Assembly: GCF_037975245.1 (NCBI RefSeq)
Contig: NC_092568.1
Location: forward strand, 12,921,501 to 12,985,500
Reading direction: 5' to 3'
Origin: Apostichopus japonicus
Taxonomy: Eukaryota > Echinodermata > Holothuroidea > Aspidochirotida > Stichopodidae
DNA: 64,000 nucleotides
Shown: positions 34,691-49,431 of the stretch, one piece after another
Layout of the letters: the number at the start of each line of letters is the position of its first letter
How positions within the stretch are numbered: the stretch's first letter is position 1
Program-made: the position numbers and the translations under genes
Notes under the pieces: generated by a model
Seen by the model: only the letters and a program-made list of their open reading frames with translations
Databases searched by the model: none
What the model was told of the DNA's origin: nothing

Positions 34691-37600
34691 GTAAATTCGA
34701 ATCAAAAGGTAAACAATGTTGCTTCGTTTACGTTTATTTGAGTCGTTTCTTATGTTCTAGAATGTTACCAACATTCTTGTTCCAAAACTTCGCGTTACTT
34801 CAACTTAGTTACAAATACAAGAGCGTGTGCTCAACTTTAGGGTCCAGGCTTTATGTACAGGCTAGAGTCCAGTACTCCGTAGGACGTCTTTAGGAATAAG
34901 TACTAAATAATTTAAAAGCTGATTCTACTTACTGATCTGCTGGTTGGTCTTTACAAAGTTAAGTGACCTTACGACTAACGTTAGATAGAGTTCGAAAAGT
35001 CCACCAAATAAACACATGGCCTACTCAAAATGGCTTGAGACATTAGGTTAACTTACTATACTATGGTTGCTCGTTAGATTCAACGTTAGGTCCCAACTCT
35101 TACTTGTTAATGTTAGACTTTGGCCCAGGTATAGTGAGCAATTTGTTTCCTTCGGAGGATTAACTCATATTAAAATCAAACATAAGATGAGCAGAAACAC
35201 AGGTGCCCTCAACCTATACCACATAGAAAGAAAAGTCAAGAAGATCGCAGAGTCAAAGCAAAGTGTACTATTACTAGGCCAGCCTTAGTATTTCCCTAGC
35301 TACAGCCTAAAATGGTAGGACTATTGTTAGGCTAGTACATAATTGACAATGTTCGGTGACCGGATTTACCACAGTATTGATGCCCAAATTGGCCAGAATG
35401 TACATGTGATGTAGGCATAATGAACATTGGCAAATCCATTTCCTTGGCCAATTAGTAAAAGCTACTGTAATTTGGCAGTTTTACTTTAAGCTAATAGGTT
35501 TAAAAACTGCACTGAACATGCATGTATAGGCTAGGCCTAGAATGAGAATTCTCTAACACCATTGTTAAAATGTGCATTAAAAAAGGAAAGAAAATTAATC
35601 AACTTTTTAAATCTCTCATTGCTACAACCCATATCTGCTAACAATAATAAATTGCAATGCTCAGAATGTGTGCAGTTTTGAACTCAGAAAGGTAACCTTA
35701 ACAGCTTAACTTTCAGTATTCTGTTTATGTGATTTGCTTGGGCTATTGTTGGTTGAGACTCACTGATGTAAAGGACTAAACCATTTACTACTTTTTTATA
35801 TGCCATAGCACGTACCAAAATGTTCAGTAATCTCAAAACGTACATTTATTTTGCAACTTACAACCTTTTTGGTAAATAGTTTTAACATAAATCTAATTCA
35901 TAATATAAAAAGTAAGCTTGATAATGTAACCCCAAACCACCCCCCACCCCTGCTACCACCATCACCTATTCAAAATGGGTAATTGTATCTTTGTTTCCAC
36001 TTACAATAAACACATTTGGGAATGGGTTTAATTTGAAAGCCCAGGATACTATGACCTTCCAAAGTGATGAAATGGTCAAAATGTCTTGGAAAATTCCCAC
36101 TGAGCAAAGCCTCATTGATAACAAAATAATGATAATGGAGGTAGAACATTTCAAAATGCAAACTCTGAAGGTTTCATTGAGAAACATTACTAGAAGGTAA
36201 TACTTTTATTGAGACACCTTAAAGGTCTCTCTGCTTTGTATAACTGTGTACATGCTTTCACTTCACACTCACTGTAGCTGTATCAAACCAGTTATTTTAA
36301 CATTTCAGTGATTAAGTTCAATAAGTCAATATAATTGGCTTATTACTTCTCGAGTAGTATAGTAACTTAACTGTTGACACAAGTTGGTATCAAACAATTG
36401 TAACTTTTACGTGCATGGTAGCATTTATATCCTTCTTAGAAGTTACTCTTTGAAAATGAAACCAAGGAGTATCCTTTGTGTACACATGATTTGAAGAAAA
36501 AAAAACATTAAGAAAGAACCCAAAATGGAAACTATACATGTAAAATTGTAGACACATTTAACTGATATTCTGATCCAAAGAATGTACTGGCTAATTGTTG
36601 CAAATGTATATATATATATTCTCTCACAGTGACAGAAATAAAAAAAAGAACATCAAAGCAATTCAGGAATGAATCATTTGAAGTGAACTGTATGATTCCA
36701 ATCAAATATGAAGTTTATGCAATATAGCATGCACACATATGATCAAAGACCTAGAATGCATCATGCCTTTCACACTAGATTATGCAGAGTTGATTTGATG
36801 CCTTCTGCATTTCATAGACACGTTCAGTCAAGTGCAAGTAACAGAGATATAATATGCATTCATCCCTGCCGGAATGGCATACTAACTATTGTATAACTGA
36901 AGCATATTTAACTCACAGAGAAGTAGTGTACATTTGTACATAGCCATACATCAATTTACACAATTACATTTGACTTGAGCTATTAAAGTTAAAAGTGATT
37001 CTCATTGCCCCAAGGAGGATCTAGTTTGGAAACTCACCCCGGTTGGCCTTGATGTCTTCTTGTAGCATAAATTCAATATGGGAGAGTGGGATTATTTTGA
37101 AATGCTAGTCTTGTTGGTTTGCCTTTTTCTGTACCTACCCAGCTGGTTACAATTGCTTTGTCTAATATAGAGTGTGTGATTATTACTGAATTGTGTTCAC
37201 TGTCATGAATTTTGCAATGCATGTGGCTATGTGAATCTGCCACTCAGGTGTATCTACTTTTGTTTTGCTGTGATCATAATGAAATATGTTCATGCACACA
37301 CGCACACATGATATCACACTTAAGTTTAGCTAGAAGTGTATGTTAAATTATAAACAGAGGAATTTGAAGGAATATTTATGTGCTATCCAAATATTCATAC
37401 ATTATGATGACATTTGCAATAAGAAAATTTCTATCTCTTCTCAACTTATCCATTTAATTCAGATTGTCAAGCGTATGAACCCCATGTCCACTCATTTGTA
37501 CACCTTTGTAAAATCTAGCTGCATGATTCACAAGTCTTCTCTATACATACTTAAGCTCTCTTATCTTCCAAGATAAAAACAAGAAAACAGGACGGTTGGT

Positions 37601-40600
37601 CTTCCAGAACTCCAGTGAAAATTATAATTCAGAGAAGATCCTGATTTCCTTTCTACCTCTCTGTTGTGAGATAAACCCATTTGCAAATGCTTCTCATTTG
37701 TCTCTGGTGCTCTAATAAGACAAGAGGGTGTCTGTTTTCTGTTCTACATATATGTATTTGATGTAATATGACTTGCCGTAGTAAAATGACGGCAGAGTTT
37801 ACCTGCACTTTATGAGAAAACTGTCTCATGAAGTTTGCCGGGGGGCACTTCTAAGACATCAACTATACTCTGCGATCGCTGATGTATTTAAGAGATTGTA
37901 AAGTTGTCAGGAATGAAAAATGATGGTTACTTCGGAGTTGTTTAATGAAAGCATTGAGGGATTGAATTTTTCCTCGCTTATTGTAAAGAATGAAGGTCAA
38001 CAAGACAGGGGAACAGTTAATAATGTTGCTATCACTATTAGTCATCGAACCAAATGCTTTCATCTCTCTATCAATTCTTGGTTTGTTCTTTCTATATATT
38101 GCAGTAAAATGATATTAATGATGTCACAAACTGATATTGTGGTTTACTTTGATAGTCCTTACTTGGCATTTTGACATAGTTCCTTTTTTTTGTTGGTGTG
38201 TCTGTCTCAAGTAATAGATGATCTCCACTATCAGAATCATTAATGAATGTGACAGGCATATATATCTAGGTGTTTTTAGTTGTCAGAAAATTGAACTGGA
38301 AAGGAAGAGATGTTCAATATCTGGTTACAACAAGAAGTGCTAGTGTTAACAGATTTAAATGAACATTTAGATTTTAGAAAACATCGTTGTTATTCTCACT
38401 TAGAGCTGGGAATGGTTTAGTGTTCAAATTTTATGTAGCAGTTGTGAAGGCTCTGTACTTTTTCATTTAAAATATTATGGTACTGTACCTACAAATGTAT
38501 GCAAAAAGTCCTTGTACATCTTTGCACTTGTATACATGGCAATTTGCCCATTTTGCATAGCATGTATTGTTTGCTATGCAATACCGGATAAGTTACTGGT
38601 GATGGTATAATGTGAGCGTAGAGTTTGAATGATACAACTTCATTGCACTTTTAAAAGGTAAAATGCTGAAATTGAATGCATCTCGGAGTAATCCTTACTT
38701 ACTGTCACCCGTCAGAGTATCTCATCTCAACTAGATTGTGATGGCAATTATGCAAAAAAAAGTTTTGTCATCTACTCTGATCTATGTGTATCGTTGATAT
38801 AGGTCATCTTTTGTCTATTCCTAGGCAATACCTTTATGTATTAAGTATTGAAGGCCCATTGCAGTAACACACTGTAAGACTCAGCAACAAGGCTCATGGC
38901 AGTGACTCACTGTTGCATTGCCTTCAATGTGGTACAGTTCTACTGTTTGCAACCCTTCTTGAAATAGTAAAATACCCCTCTAGTTATATCCTGGCCCCCT
39001 ACTTACCTTTGCTTGGCTCATGCATGTCTCAGCCAATAGTAACTACAGGAAGCTGACTCAGTTGACCTACAGTATATAACTTGAGCAAGATCATACCAAA
39101 TAATCATGTACTTAAAAGTACAAATATGTGTTTATTTTGAAAATAATCTATGTCAAATTGTCAGTATTATTAATAATAGGCCTGCTGTATTGCAGTTGCT
39201 CTGTATTTTCAAAGAGGAAAAATAGCCCAATGGATGTAGGCCTGATCCTCTATTGTATCCATTCAAGACAAAGTTTGTTCAAATGCAAATTGTCCAACCA
39301 TAAATTAAGTTTCGAAAATCGTGGCAAGTTGAATCTGAATGAATCTTAACGGTTGTAGAACGCTGTGAACTTGTAGATTTAATTGAAACACAGCTGCAGA
39401 TCTTGAGAAAGACAGTTTCATGTTATTCCATGTTAGGCAAAAGGGCCACCTGTCACTGCTAACCTTATATAATATCGATAACTGGCATGTGTTAAGGACA
39501 TTCTGCAATAGATAGGGAGTGGTCAGTACCCAGATTTTGTAATATGTACATTGTCAACATATAATTCTTCGCACAGCTGAAGCAGCATTAGCAATATTTG
39601 GTCAATACTTTCACCAAAACTAAAGAGTATTACTGTTAATCAGATAGAAGTTGTTCATGAAGGAATTCACCGTTCTAGAATTTATTGATCAAAGCAACAG
39701 CACATTTTGAAGTAGCTTTTTTTTTTGCATTCTAAACATTTTTGGCTGCGGTATTGGGCACAGAAAAAACTTCAAATTTTCTTTATTGTTTGGAAGAAAA
39801 TTTACACAAATCAAAAAAGCTGTGTCAAAACAGAATTAAGTAGAGATAACATTGAGAGGAACTGTCAGGACAAAAACCCAACACAACAGCATAAACAAAC
39901 ATGAAACTTTGTTGTGTTATATAACCCATGATCAACCCAGTGGAAATTGACATTCCCAATTCTGCAATGTATAGGCAAAAACTACCAGAATTGATAATGG
40001 AATCCAGCTGATAGTCAAAAGTGGAATTATTTTCTATAATAACATTGAAGTCCTGATGCATTGAAAAATGATCACAGAAGGCAACTTATCACCCTGTGCC
40101 TTTCAACAGAAGTGATGGCATGCATGCATCTAGTTGATGGATTGGTTTAACCCACTGTCTTTTGTTGTTGAGTTTACCTGCTAGGTTTAAATGCAAAGTG
40201 ATGCTGGTTGGCTATATCAATTGGCCATGAAGTTCAGGAACAGTTCACAAAGTTAAGCAGCTTCTGCTTCATGCATGCCTCATTGTTGTGGTTTGGTGTA
40301 CTAGACCATTTTTGCCATCTCCTGTTGTTGATTTTGCTTGGCCAGCAGTTCCTCTGCCATTTCCAGTTATTGACTTATTCTGTTGTGCTGTGCAATCTTT
40401 ATAAAAGGGATTAACAGAGTGCTACAAGATGCAGCTTCATGTATACAGCTGAGCAATGAGTTATTTTCATTGACTCATAGGATTAGACCACCCCCATAAG
40501 AAATTAAACAAAGTCATTTCCCAAATATTCCTCACATAGTAACTGACCTAAAACCAACAACTCCCAGAGACAAGTTGACCCATTCACCCCTTCATTTAGT

Positions 40601-43370
40601 TAGTAAATCAACAGATACAGGCCAAACCAGCAGTATGGTGTTCACAGAAAAAAACCACACAGGGTATTTTCTTTATTTGACAAACAACTTACATGGTTTA
40701 CCTAGTGTACATGAATGTTTACATTTGGTCATTAAAGTGCAGTTAAACTTACAGGCAGTTGATCCTTGGTTAGTTGATAATGCAAAATGGTTAAGATGGT
40801 ACAGATCAGCTGTTCTAAGTCTTCCCTACAAAGTGAAATTTGTCAAGTTCACAGAGCTTGGTTGGACAATGAATTGTTAAGTGTTATTTGTTAAATGTTA
40901 TGGCAGAGGCCAAGAAATTCAGATGAGAGTTGTCTCAAAGTGCAGATGGTCTATTTCTGTAATTATCCATCTTGTTTTCTGTGTCTTTTTGTGTTATACA
41001 TTAATTGAGACAGTTGAGTGATTAATGTGAAAAGTTGATACCCATTTGTCTTTGGTACAATATAGGCATATTGCATGTTAAACATGTGCCATCTCCACAA
41101 AATTGCAATGGTAGCTTGGGGGCATTGATCCTAACAGGCAGAGGGGTCAGTGGCCCCTCCAACAGATACATATGGAGGGGGGGGAGTATGATGCTGCCCC
41201 TCCCACTCCCACAACAATTGCTAGTGGATGCAAACACAAAACAATATGTTATAATTTGAAAAATCTGAGTAGTTTCAATAATTAGGCCGAATAGTCTCAA
41301 TTATTTGAAGTTTTCAAATTATCTTAAGCAGTACATGTTATTATAATCCTGAAATATGAAACCCTCTAATAACAAAAAATAAAGAGTTTCAAACAACTTG
41401 TTCAAAAGTCATGCACACCGATGAAAGGTGCCTTGGTCATGGTTAACACTCTGGGTGAATTCTCACCAGATCTGGTGATTTCTGTTTGGGTCTGGCAATC
41501 TGGTCTGCTGTGGTGAATATACACTTCTTAACAAGTGCATATTGGCATGCATGGATAATACTGTAAGTTTGCCATCCCTTGATCAATGCCCCTGGTGGTA
41601 TTGGATACTATACTATTTATGTACACATCAGAAAGACAGAAACCTGTGTCATCATACTGAGACACTTCAGTTGACACCATCGAGCATGTATCAGAGTGAA
41701 AGTTTTAGCACCTACCACCTTTCCTTCATCCTCTCTGTGCTCTCCTCTCACCCTTAACAGCTCTTAGAATGCTATAATGAAAAGCAATCAATCAAGCCTG
41801 ATTAAAATGGAATTTTATGTAGTTTGAAATAAATTAGATGTCAAACACAATTCTGTTTGAGGTCAGTATCAAGTGATATTAACAAACAGTTGAACATTAA
41901 ATGGTGAATAATCATCACACTGTCTGTGTTTATCCCTCCAGTGTTTACGACCTGCTGTTTAATACAAAGGCTTCATAGTTTTATTTCTAAAATAATCAAG
42001 GGTAGGTGGTATTTTAAAATTATAAACCAACCAAGGCAAGAACTTGGTAAGAATTTCTGTCATGACTCAGTTATAAAAAAGTGCAGCTACTCTTCAGTCA
42101 CAGCATGCGTCTTATTCAGTCACATATGTCTCTGTTGAGCTATCGCATTCCAGGGTTGGTATATTGTATAGATTGGATGATATCCAACCAGGTCTTTTGT
42201 TCTAGATTGGTCCTGTGCTGCGTAGCTTTTAACTTTGTTGTGTGATATATAGGTATATTTATACATCGTTAAATATAAATCTTCGATTTGAATTTTTTTC
42301 AAATGCAAGCTCAACGACAACTATTAAGACTGATTTGTCAATGCTTTAGTTGCTGCCTGGTGCATGGTGTTGCTTAGACCATCACCAACAGTCTGAGAAG
42401 TTTGCGGTAAGTGAAGCATTTGCTGCACCAGTGATTAGATTAACACTACTCCAGCTTAGTGTGAACACCTGGCAATAGCTTCAGGTCTACACTCTCGTCT
42501 TCCGATATGTTTTAATCTGTTCGTTATAAAGTAATTGTTATCAAATGTGTAAGATTCCTTACATAAAAAGTGGTGCTATGTCTGTGCACTCAAGAACAGG
42601 AATTTCTTGAGCTTGCAAGAAGTCACATAATTGCCATATATATGACTTGCACTAGCTTTGAGATTCTGTCTACTCTTAGAAATATTTAATAGGTTTTGAC
42701 AGTTCTTTGCTGGATCAGGCTGGATTGATTCAAAATGTGAATTGCAGAATCTATATCTGTGACATAGTGCTTGAATTCAGATTTGGGGTTTATATGCTAG
42801 GATATATTTAAACTGCTCTTGAAGCCAAGTCACAGTAATTAAATGCTTTTGTTCAACAATGCATTGTTTAGTGATACTGAACGATTTTGTTCCAATCTAC
42901 ATGTATAAGCATTCTTTGTCATAACGTTTTAGTCTTGACAAAGTTATGAACTACAGTATGACTGACATTATATACAGTAGAGATACTTTTCATAATTCAC
43001 ATTCAGTGTGTTAAGTTCCCTTTTCATGATTTGAATATATTCACTTCACAGTAGGCCATGTTTTTTAATTTCCAATTCATGAAGTTCAGGATGAATGGTG
43101 TTTGTATGTCTTGATTTTACATATCATGAAATAATCTTGTTGGATGTTCTTGCTGCTCAAATTGACACATTCCAAGATGAAAAGAAGATCAAATTACTGT
43201 GCTGGACGAGGACATACATACTGTACAGACAGACTAGAGTCTAGTTTTGAAAATCTTATTGAAAGAAAAGGAGAGAAAGATGGGAAAAGGTTACAAAGAA
43301 AAGAGAAGTGCAGTATCAGTCATTAACAATTTGAAGAGAGTAGCACCTGTTCAAAACAAACAACCTTTTA

Positions 43371-43412
43371 CAGAAAGCCTCGCGTTAATACAGAAAGCCT
43401 TGCGTTAATCCT
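43371..43412. repeat. 21-bp tandem duplication
   Basis: ACAGAAAGCCTCGCGTTAAT and ACAGAAAGCCTTGCGTTAAT follow each other directly, differing at one C/T position. Confidence 0.9.
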
Positions 43413-45849
43413 CTGTGTTGTGCTTCTGATACAATCAGTTATGGACAATTGGCAATCCTCCTCCTCCCCAGACTGACTCCTCTAAACTGGTCTGAGGGAG
43501 GTCATTGGGTATCTTCGTCTTTTTGTTGTTGATCTTCATTGGAACAAACATCTTTTGGTGGTTAACAAGATGCTTTGGTGTTTCTGATTACCTTTTCACA
43601 CTCTGGAGCATTCCCAGATCTTTATTGCAGTTACAGGATAATCACCTGTGTCCACTGAAAAACAGGATTTGCTTGAAGCAATGTTATAGCCGAAGAATAA
43701 GTTGTGTTGGTTTGTGTGTTGTTGTGAGAGATTCTATTGAGACATCTGAACAATGACTCCTTTTGACTGATTGAAAGTCTCTGAGGCGGTTGAAGAACAT
43801 TAGAAATAAAGAGCTGGAAGCGAGTCTGCAGTCACTTGCACCAACACAAAAAATGAGAAGATCATTACGTCCTGGGTTGTCAGCCTTCTTAGACAATTTA
43901 AATGTTTAAATCTCATATCTGTCTACGTGACAGCCAAAGGCAGATCTATTTTCTCAATATTACGTTTCTCATAGCAACCTTTATTATGAGTTATTCTTCA
44001 AAATGTTGCATCAAAAATTGTGACAAAGCACTTATAAGCACCATTAACTATTTCTTGTCATGGTATTTTACATTTTCCTTGTAGCAATATTGCTGAAATA
44101 ATGTGTCAATTTTGAATTTCTTTTACATTATGTACTGTATGCCTCACAGAGTATGTATATGTTTGAATAAAGAAATACTGTTTCATATTGTACAAGTTAA
44201 ATGACACTACTGCTGAGTCATTTGCACAGGATGTGCTGTTTGCATTTGAATGTACATTAGTCTGGTAATTTATGCCTGTGTAGCAAGATGTAAAGTCATA
44301 TATTATTCTGACAATGTTGTTGTTAAAGCATAGTGTAGAAGCTTGAAGAGAGCTAGAGTGTAGACCTATTACAGTAGCATTAAAGCAATGTCAGTGTCAG
44401 TAAGATGTTGGACAATATTTCTGGGTTGCATTAACCATTGAGGTAGAACCTGATTTATATTTATCTGTTCATTTTTATAATAATAGAATATGTATTGTGA
44501 CATTATTTCTATCTTTATACACTAGAGAATAGGCCAACATTTAGCAATTTGTTATACTTGATATATTATAGCATTTTCTTTCATACAAAGACTTACGGAG
44601 TAGTAAACACAGAATACTATGCAATTAAAAAGCATGTGTAATAGTTTGTTGTGGTAGTTACCCTATCTTGAAGTTACAACACACAAACTAACACTATATT
44701 TAGTGCCAGTCAAATGGAGACACTGACCCAATCAGAATAATTAAACCTTGGGCCAGAAATGCATTTCTCTCAAATAGAAATCCTTTCCTGTCTCTAGTGT
44801 TTCATTCTTCGCAAGACTGAATACTTCAACAAGAATTATAGTGACAACACAGGGCCATAAGATTTTTTTGTTGTTGAACTTTGAACGTTAAACTTTAAAT
44901 GCTAGTTTCTTTGTTTAGTTCTTTATTTTAAGCTGCTTTTTGGCATTTGCATAACTTTTCAATATTCTGACCAAATCATGTATATGTTACAGACACTTGA
45001 ATTCTCCCTCAATGCAACTGCGAATCATTTGACTGTTTCTAATGAGAGAGTTATAAATGATTTAGTCCTGTGAAGATTGTTTTGTGCCCAACAAATTTAA
45101 TGTATTGTTTCTGACCGTTCCTTTGACATGATTTATTGGCCCTATAAACCATATTATTTTGTAAATGGAGCTATTGTTTGTTCAGCTTTGAGGAAAAATT
45201 GTTCAATGAAAAGAAAAATGACATCATATTTAACTTCAAGAAGATGGTAGACTTTGCTTAGAAGTCTGTTATGTTAAAGAAATCGTTATTAGTCAGTCTA
45301 AAAGAAAACCCCTTTAATACGACAAAATGTTGCTGTTTATCACTTCACTATCACGTCACACCCTGTGACTTAATATTAACTTATATTTAATGCTTCTGTT
45401 GTCTGAATAATGGCAGGTTATTTCATGCACGGGAAGTTTCCTGTTTAAACTGTCTCCTGTAAATCTCTTATATGTTGAAATTTATTTCTTCACTGTTTGC
45501 AATTAAAAACCTGGTTGCCAGGGGTATCTATTACATCTGTCTTCCAGCCCTGCTATGGGCAATTTGTATGTGCAGATAGAGTTTCCAATAAATTGTCCAT
45601 TGGCAGCTTGCAGAGCAATACCATCAAGTTCAGGATAGCTCTCTTTAGGACCAAAAAGTGTGAAATGCTTTTAATACTTTTGAAGAGGCATGAAAGAAAT
45701 GTGGATTTGCTGGAATCTTGTTGAAATTGATTTTCATATTTGTTGAGATAAGCAGCTATATTTTGTAGACACTGTTTAATTAAACTGAAGGTTCTGACTG
45801 TAGGAAGTTAAAACACAAAGTAGCTGTGCAACCCTGCAGTAGAACCTAG

Positions 45850-46062
45850 CATGGGTAGTAGCCTTTTCTTGAGTTTCTGGGCAACTTTCTTGATATTTTC
45901 AAGATGAAAACATGAATATCTGAATTATTTTCACAAAGAGAGAAAGGGCATGTAAAAAGCATGGTGGGTAATCATGGCCTTTGCTAAGGTTCTAGGCAAC
46001 TTTCTTGAAAGTTTCAAGATGGAACAAAGAAAATCTTAAAAAATTCCCAAAGAGGGAAGGAG
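45850..46062. repeat. Diverged ~105-bp tandem duplication
   Basis: Two adjacent units share GCATGG(T)GGGTA, GGCCTTT-like sequence, then TCT(G/A)GGCAACTTTCTTGA, TTTCAAGATG and CAAAGAG(A/G)GAA. The second begins near 45959. The pair lies about 250 bases upstream of the coding exon's acceptor. Confidence 0.75.
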
Positions 46063-46267
46063 GGTGGATGGACAAGACAAGAGTGTTATAATGTCTGGAA
46101 TTTGTCTTACCTGCCAAATATATTGAATGGCATTGCTGTATTGATTATGGTTATTTTATTTTTGTTTCTGTTTCTGTTTTTTTTTTTTTTTGGTACCTTT
46201 TAGTGTGCATGAAAGATTGCCATCTCGTACTGCTAACGGTTCCTTATATACTTTTTCATGTTCACAG

Positions 46268-46530
46268 TAGTTGAAGAAAGAAATGTTTTGGAATCACTGG
46301 TCTAAAGAACGTAAATAAATATGGATTATGCCGGTCAAAGGTCACAGCTTCCTCTGCCAGGACAGAAACTGGACGGAGATGGACCTGGAAGTGAAGAATT
46401 TAATTCTGGCAACAGGATTTCAGAGGTTGGAGTATGGTGTGAGAGATGCAACAATCGCCTGGTAGAATTGAAGAAGCAGGCCTTGAGGTTGATGATAATG
46501 CATCCCAGTTTGATGAAACTGGCAATGAAG
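46268..46530 (+). CDS. First coding exon of a KIF26-type kinesin-like protein (partial gene)
   Basis: The exon starts after an acceptor (TTTTTCATGTTCACAG, ending 46267). Translation begins at ATG 46321, with an in-frame TAA nine bases upstream, and 70 codons run in phase 0 to a donor, AAG|GTAGGC, at 46531. Residues 1-35 are polar and unremarkable. Residues 37-56 read GVWCERCNNRLVELKKQALR, closely resembling the conserved N-terminal segment of vertebrate KIF26B (GVWCxxCNxRLVELKRQAL) and KIF26A. A following HPSL segment aligns loosely with DPxF/L in those proteins. KIF26 proteins are atypical kinesins with little or no ATPase activity that bind microtubules and act in cell adhesion, polarity and Wnt5a-Ror signalling; C. 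elegans VAB-8 is a distant relative. The CxxC pair may bind metal, but this is inferred. Motor-domain exons are not in the window. KIF26A versus KIF26B cannot be decided; an invertebrate probably has one ancestral copy. Confidence 0.8.
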
Positions 46531-49097
46531 GTAGGCTTACCAGTTCTTTACTATCACTCTCTTAGACTCTCAAGTTTAAATTTTTGATTGAAGGAACCGA
46601 CTAGCATTAAAAAGGAAACTAAATGTGTGGATGTGTACTACAATCTCCCTAGTTAAAGAATTTTCCAACAGTTTGATTGATATCATCACAACTTGAGTTT
46701 TGAGGGGTTATTTCTGTAACAAGGTATTCTCAAGTAAGTTGTTGTGTTCTTTGAACCCAAAGGAGTAATTATCATTTTCCTCTGCAATTTGTTTTAAGGG
46801 AGATGTTATAGTTAGTAGAGAGTTTTAAGTGTCGCTCCCGAGAAATCAATCATTACACATGAATGTGCAGCGCATATATTCCATATATTTTATGTGTTGA
46901 CTGGCATGACAGCTCGAGAAATTTAGAGCCCTTGCAAATAGTGCCCATTGTGCACATGTGTGAGGGATGTTATGATCAAAAATGCATTAAGATTTGATGG
47001 ATGGGGCCTTGCCTTCAGAATGTTTCAATGAGCATGAGGGTGCAGCTAGATACTGGCATGACATCAATCATGCTACACCGCTTATCTTCTACTACTGGTC
47101 TGAAATTCTGATCGTGAGGGGGATAGACTTATAATCAACGTGAAGAACTGATGGCAACACATACTGTGTATGGATGTTAGATGATAAACTTGCATCACTT
47201 TCTGATTGACTTCAATACACTCCAGAGCAGTTGTTTAACCAAACCTGTCTCCATTGTAACTTGCACATAAACAATAACTTTTGTGTATATAATAACCTTG
47301 TAGACCATGCATTACAGTGTACACCCTTCCATCCCCTTGTAACCCATGCACTACACCTTCCCCCCCCCCCCCCAGCTCTCTATTTTCCTTCAAAGCTACA
47401 GTATCTAGCACTATTTTTCTTTTCAGCTGGCTATTGCAGTCTGACAAGTTAACTCTATTAGAAGAGATTATTATCAACTTGTGACAATCTCAAAATTATG
47501 TTCTTAAAACAATTTGAAATTGCTATTTCATTTTTCTAGCATTCAGATATAAGTTTTATTATTCACTTTGTTCCTCTCTTACATGCGTCCTATTCATATG
47601 CACTCCTTTACAACATTTATTTTGAGGTTTATTCAGGTCTCACATATGCATATATGCCATTTCATACAGGTTACTTGTAAATCAAACTTCTTCACTGTTT
47701 AAAGATAGCTAGACAGTACAATGAATATATCTTGCAATCATGTCATGTTTTGCTCATCAAAGGTTTAGATGGTAATGTCTAATGTAAAGCATAGTGAGGT
47801 TTGACAGTATCTATGTGATGGGTCTTATTAACATATAAAAAGTGACTCATTTATCCCCAAGTAACGTAAATTACATTCACACTTTGTAAATTGATTTAAA
47901 AAAAGAAAGAGTAAAAACATTAATAAAAATCAGTTAACCTTCTGATAATTATCCTTTTGATACAATGTGTGCATTTATTTTATTGTCTAAGACAGTAAGA
48001 CTTTAATGACCACAAATCACTACTGTGGTGTACAGAGCTGAAATGTTCTGTGTACTGTATGAATACATTCTTTAGGTACTATACAATGTTTATACATTAT
48101 TGATAAAGGAATAAATTACAGTCACCCAACCTACTTAACTTTCTTGTCTGGATGTCATCGTCATCTATTTCCCCACACACTGCCCCCAATTTACATAAAC
48201 AATCTTCCACCAGTGTCTCTACATTTAAATATTTAACATTATTTGACAAAAGGTTCACTCTCAAATGTATACTGTACATGGAACTTAAAAAAGTGTTGTC
48301 ATTTTACCTTCATTTCTTGTAAACATTTGTGTCATGCCTTTCAGAAACCTGATTATATTTGCGTGGTTTAGACAGTTTAATACGTTAAATAATTTGAGTG
48401 AAAAAACCTCTACATGCTAACCTGTCAGGAAATCACTTTACAAAGAGTGATGAACTATCTTATTGAATATGGTAAAGTGGAAATTGATTTTAAATATTCT
48501 ATTTTTATCATTTATGAAATGAAATGTCTCTGTGATATGGAAAGATAGTTTTTTGTGTATCAAGAAGCAGATTGTAGACAAGTATTTCCTCGGTTAAGTC
48601 ACTATGCACATCCTGCACTGTCATTAAACTGCAGGGTCTGTTTTCCCTTCCTTCAATTTTAGAATTCTCCCATCGACAAATCAAAAGACAAAAACAGGCG
48701 CAAAAGACAAAGCCCAAAAGTTCCAATTTCTTGACCTAAGTGTGGACCTACGTGTTATGTTCATACAAGAAAGTGACATGATCCAGGAAATGAAGGATAT
48801 AAATATCGATGGTTCAGACATTGTCAAGCATTTAGAAAGCTGGATAATATGCAAATCTGAGAATATTATAATCCCAAAAATACCCATTGTTACCCGAAAC
48901 TACATTACAGTGTCATTTCTATGTAGAAGCAAACCTATCCATCATATATGATTCCTTGCAGGAGGCAGAAGGCATCGATGTGATGGTGATGGCGTGCATG
49001 TGTCTATAGATGTGTTTGTGTGTATGTGACACTTGCTTGTAAATACTGTAACTGAAAATTTATGTTCATGGTGGATTAACATCATACAAGTTTACAT

Positions 49098-49375
49098 GTG
49101 GATCTGTCTTATTTGAGTACAAGAAGCCTATTGTTTTCTGTGAAGTTCAATTGGTCATTTGGGATAAACAAAGGTCAAAGTCTGAAAACTTTGTAAACAT
49201 GATCACTCAAAAAGTACATCTTTGTGGAACTTTATAAGTGGATGCAGATCCACCTTTGGTAAGTACAAGAACTCTATTGAAATTGGTGGATGTCAAAGGT
49301 CAAATGAGGTCAACAGGTATCAAAGTCTGAAAACCTTTCAAACATGAAAACTCCAAAATTAAAGCTGCAATTAAT
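49098..49375. repeat. Two-copy ~130-bp repeat (AAAGTCTGAAAAC family)
   Basis: The units share GTACAAGAA(G/C), TATTG, then AAAGGTCAAA and CAAAGTCTGAAAAC, then CAAACATGA(A/T) and ACTC(C/A)AAAA. The two copies are diverged and the second runs to about 49375. Repeats of this style are common in marine deuterostome genomes; that is recollection, not a search result. Confidence 0.7.
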
Positions 49376-49431
49376 CTGTGAATTTTTCTATAGTATGATT
49401 TTTTTTGGGTGAACATGGTTATGACGTCATT

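Larger units (their letters stand above)
34691..46267 (+). other. Presumed first intron of the KIF26-like gene, or upstream DNA
   Basis: About 11.6 kb with few intact transposons, few poly-G/C runs and lower CpG than the left part of the window. Only short unrecognised frames of up to about 101 codons (40575-40880) are seen. Repeats are small: a 21-bp duplication at 43371-43412, a G-rich transposon-like scrap at 41140-41215, and the ~105-bp duplication at 45850-46062. Reading this as intron depends on the tentative first exon at 34567-34690; otherwise it is 5' flank. Confidence 0.35.
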
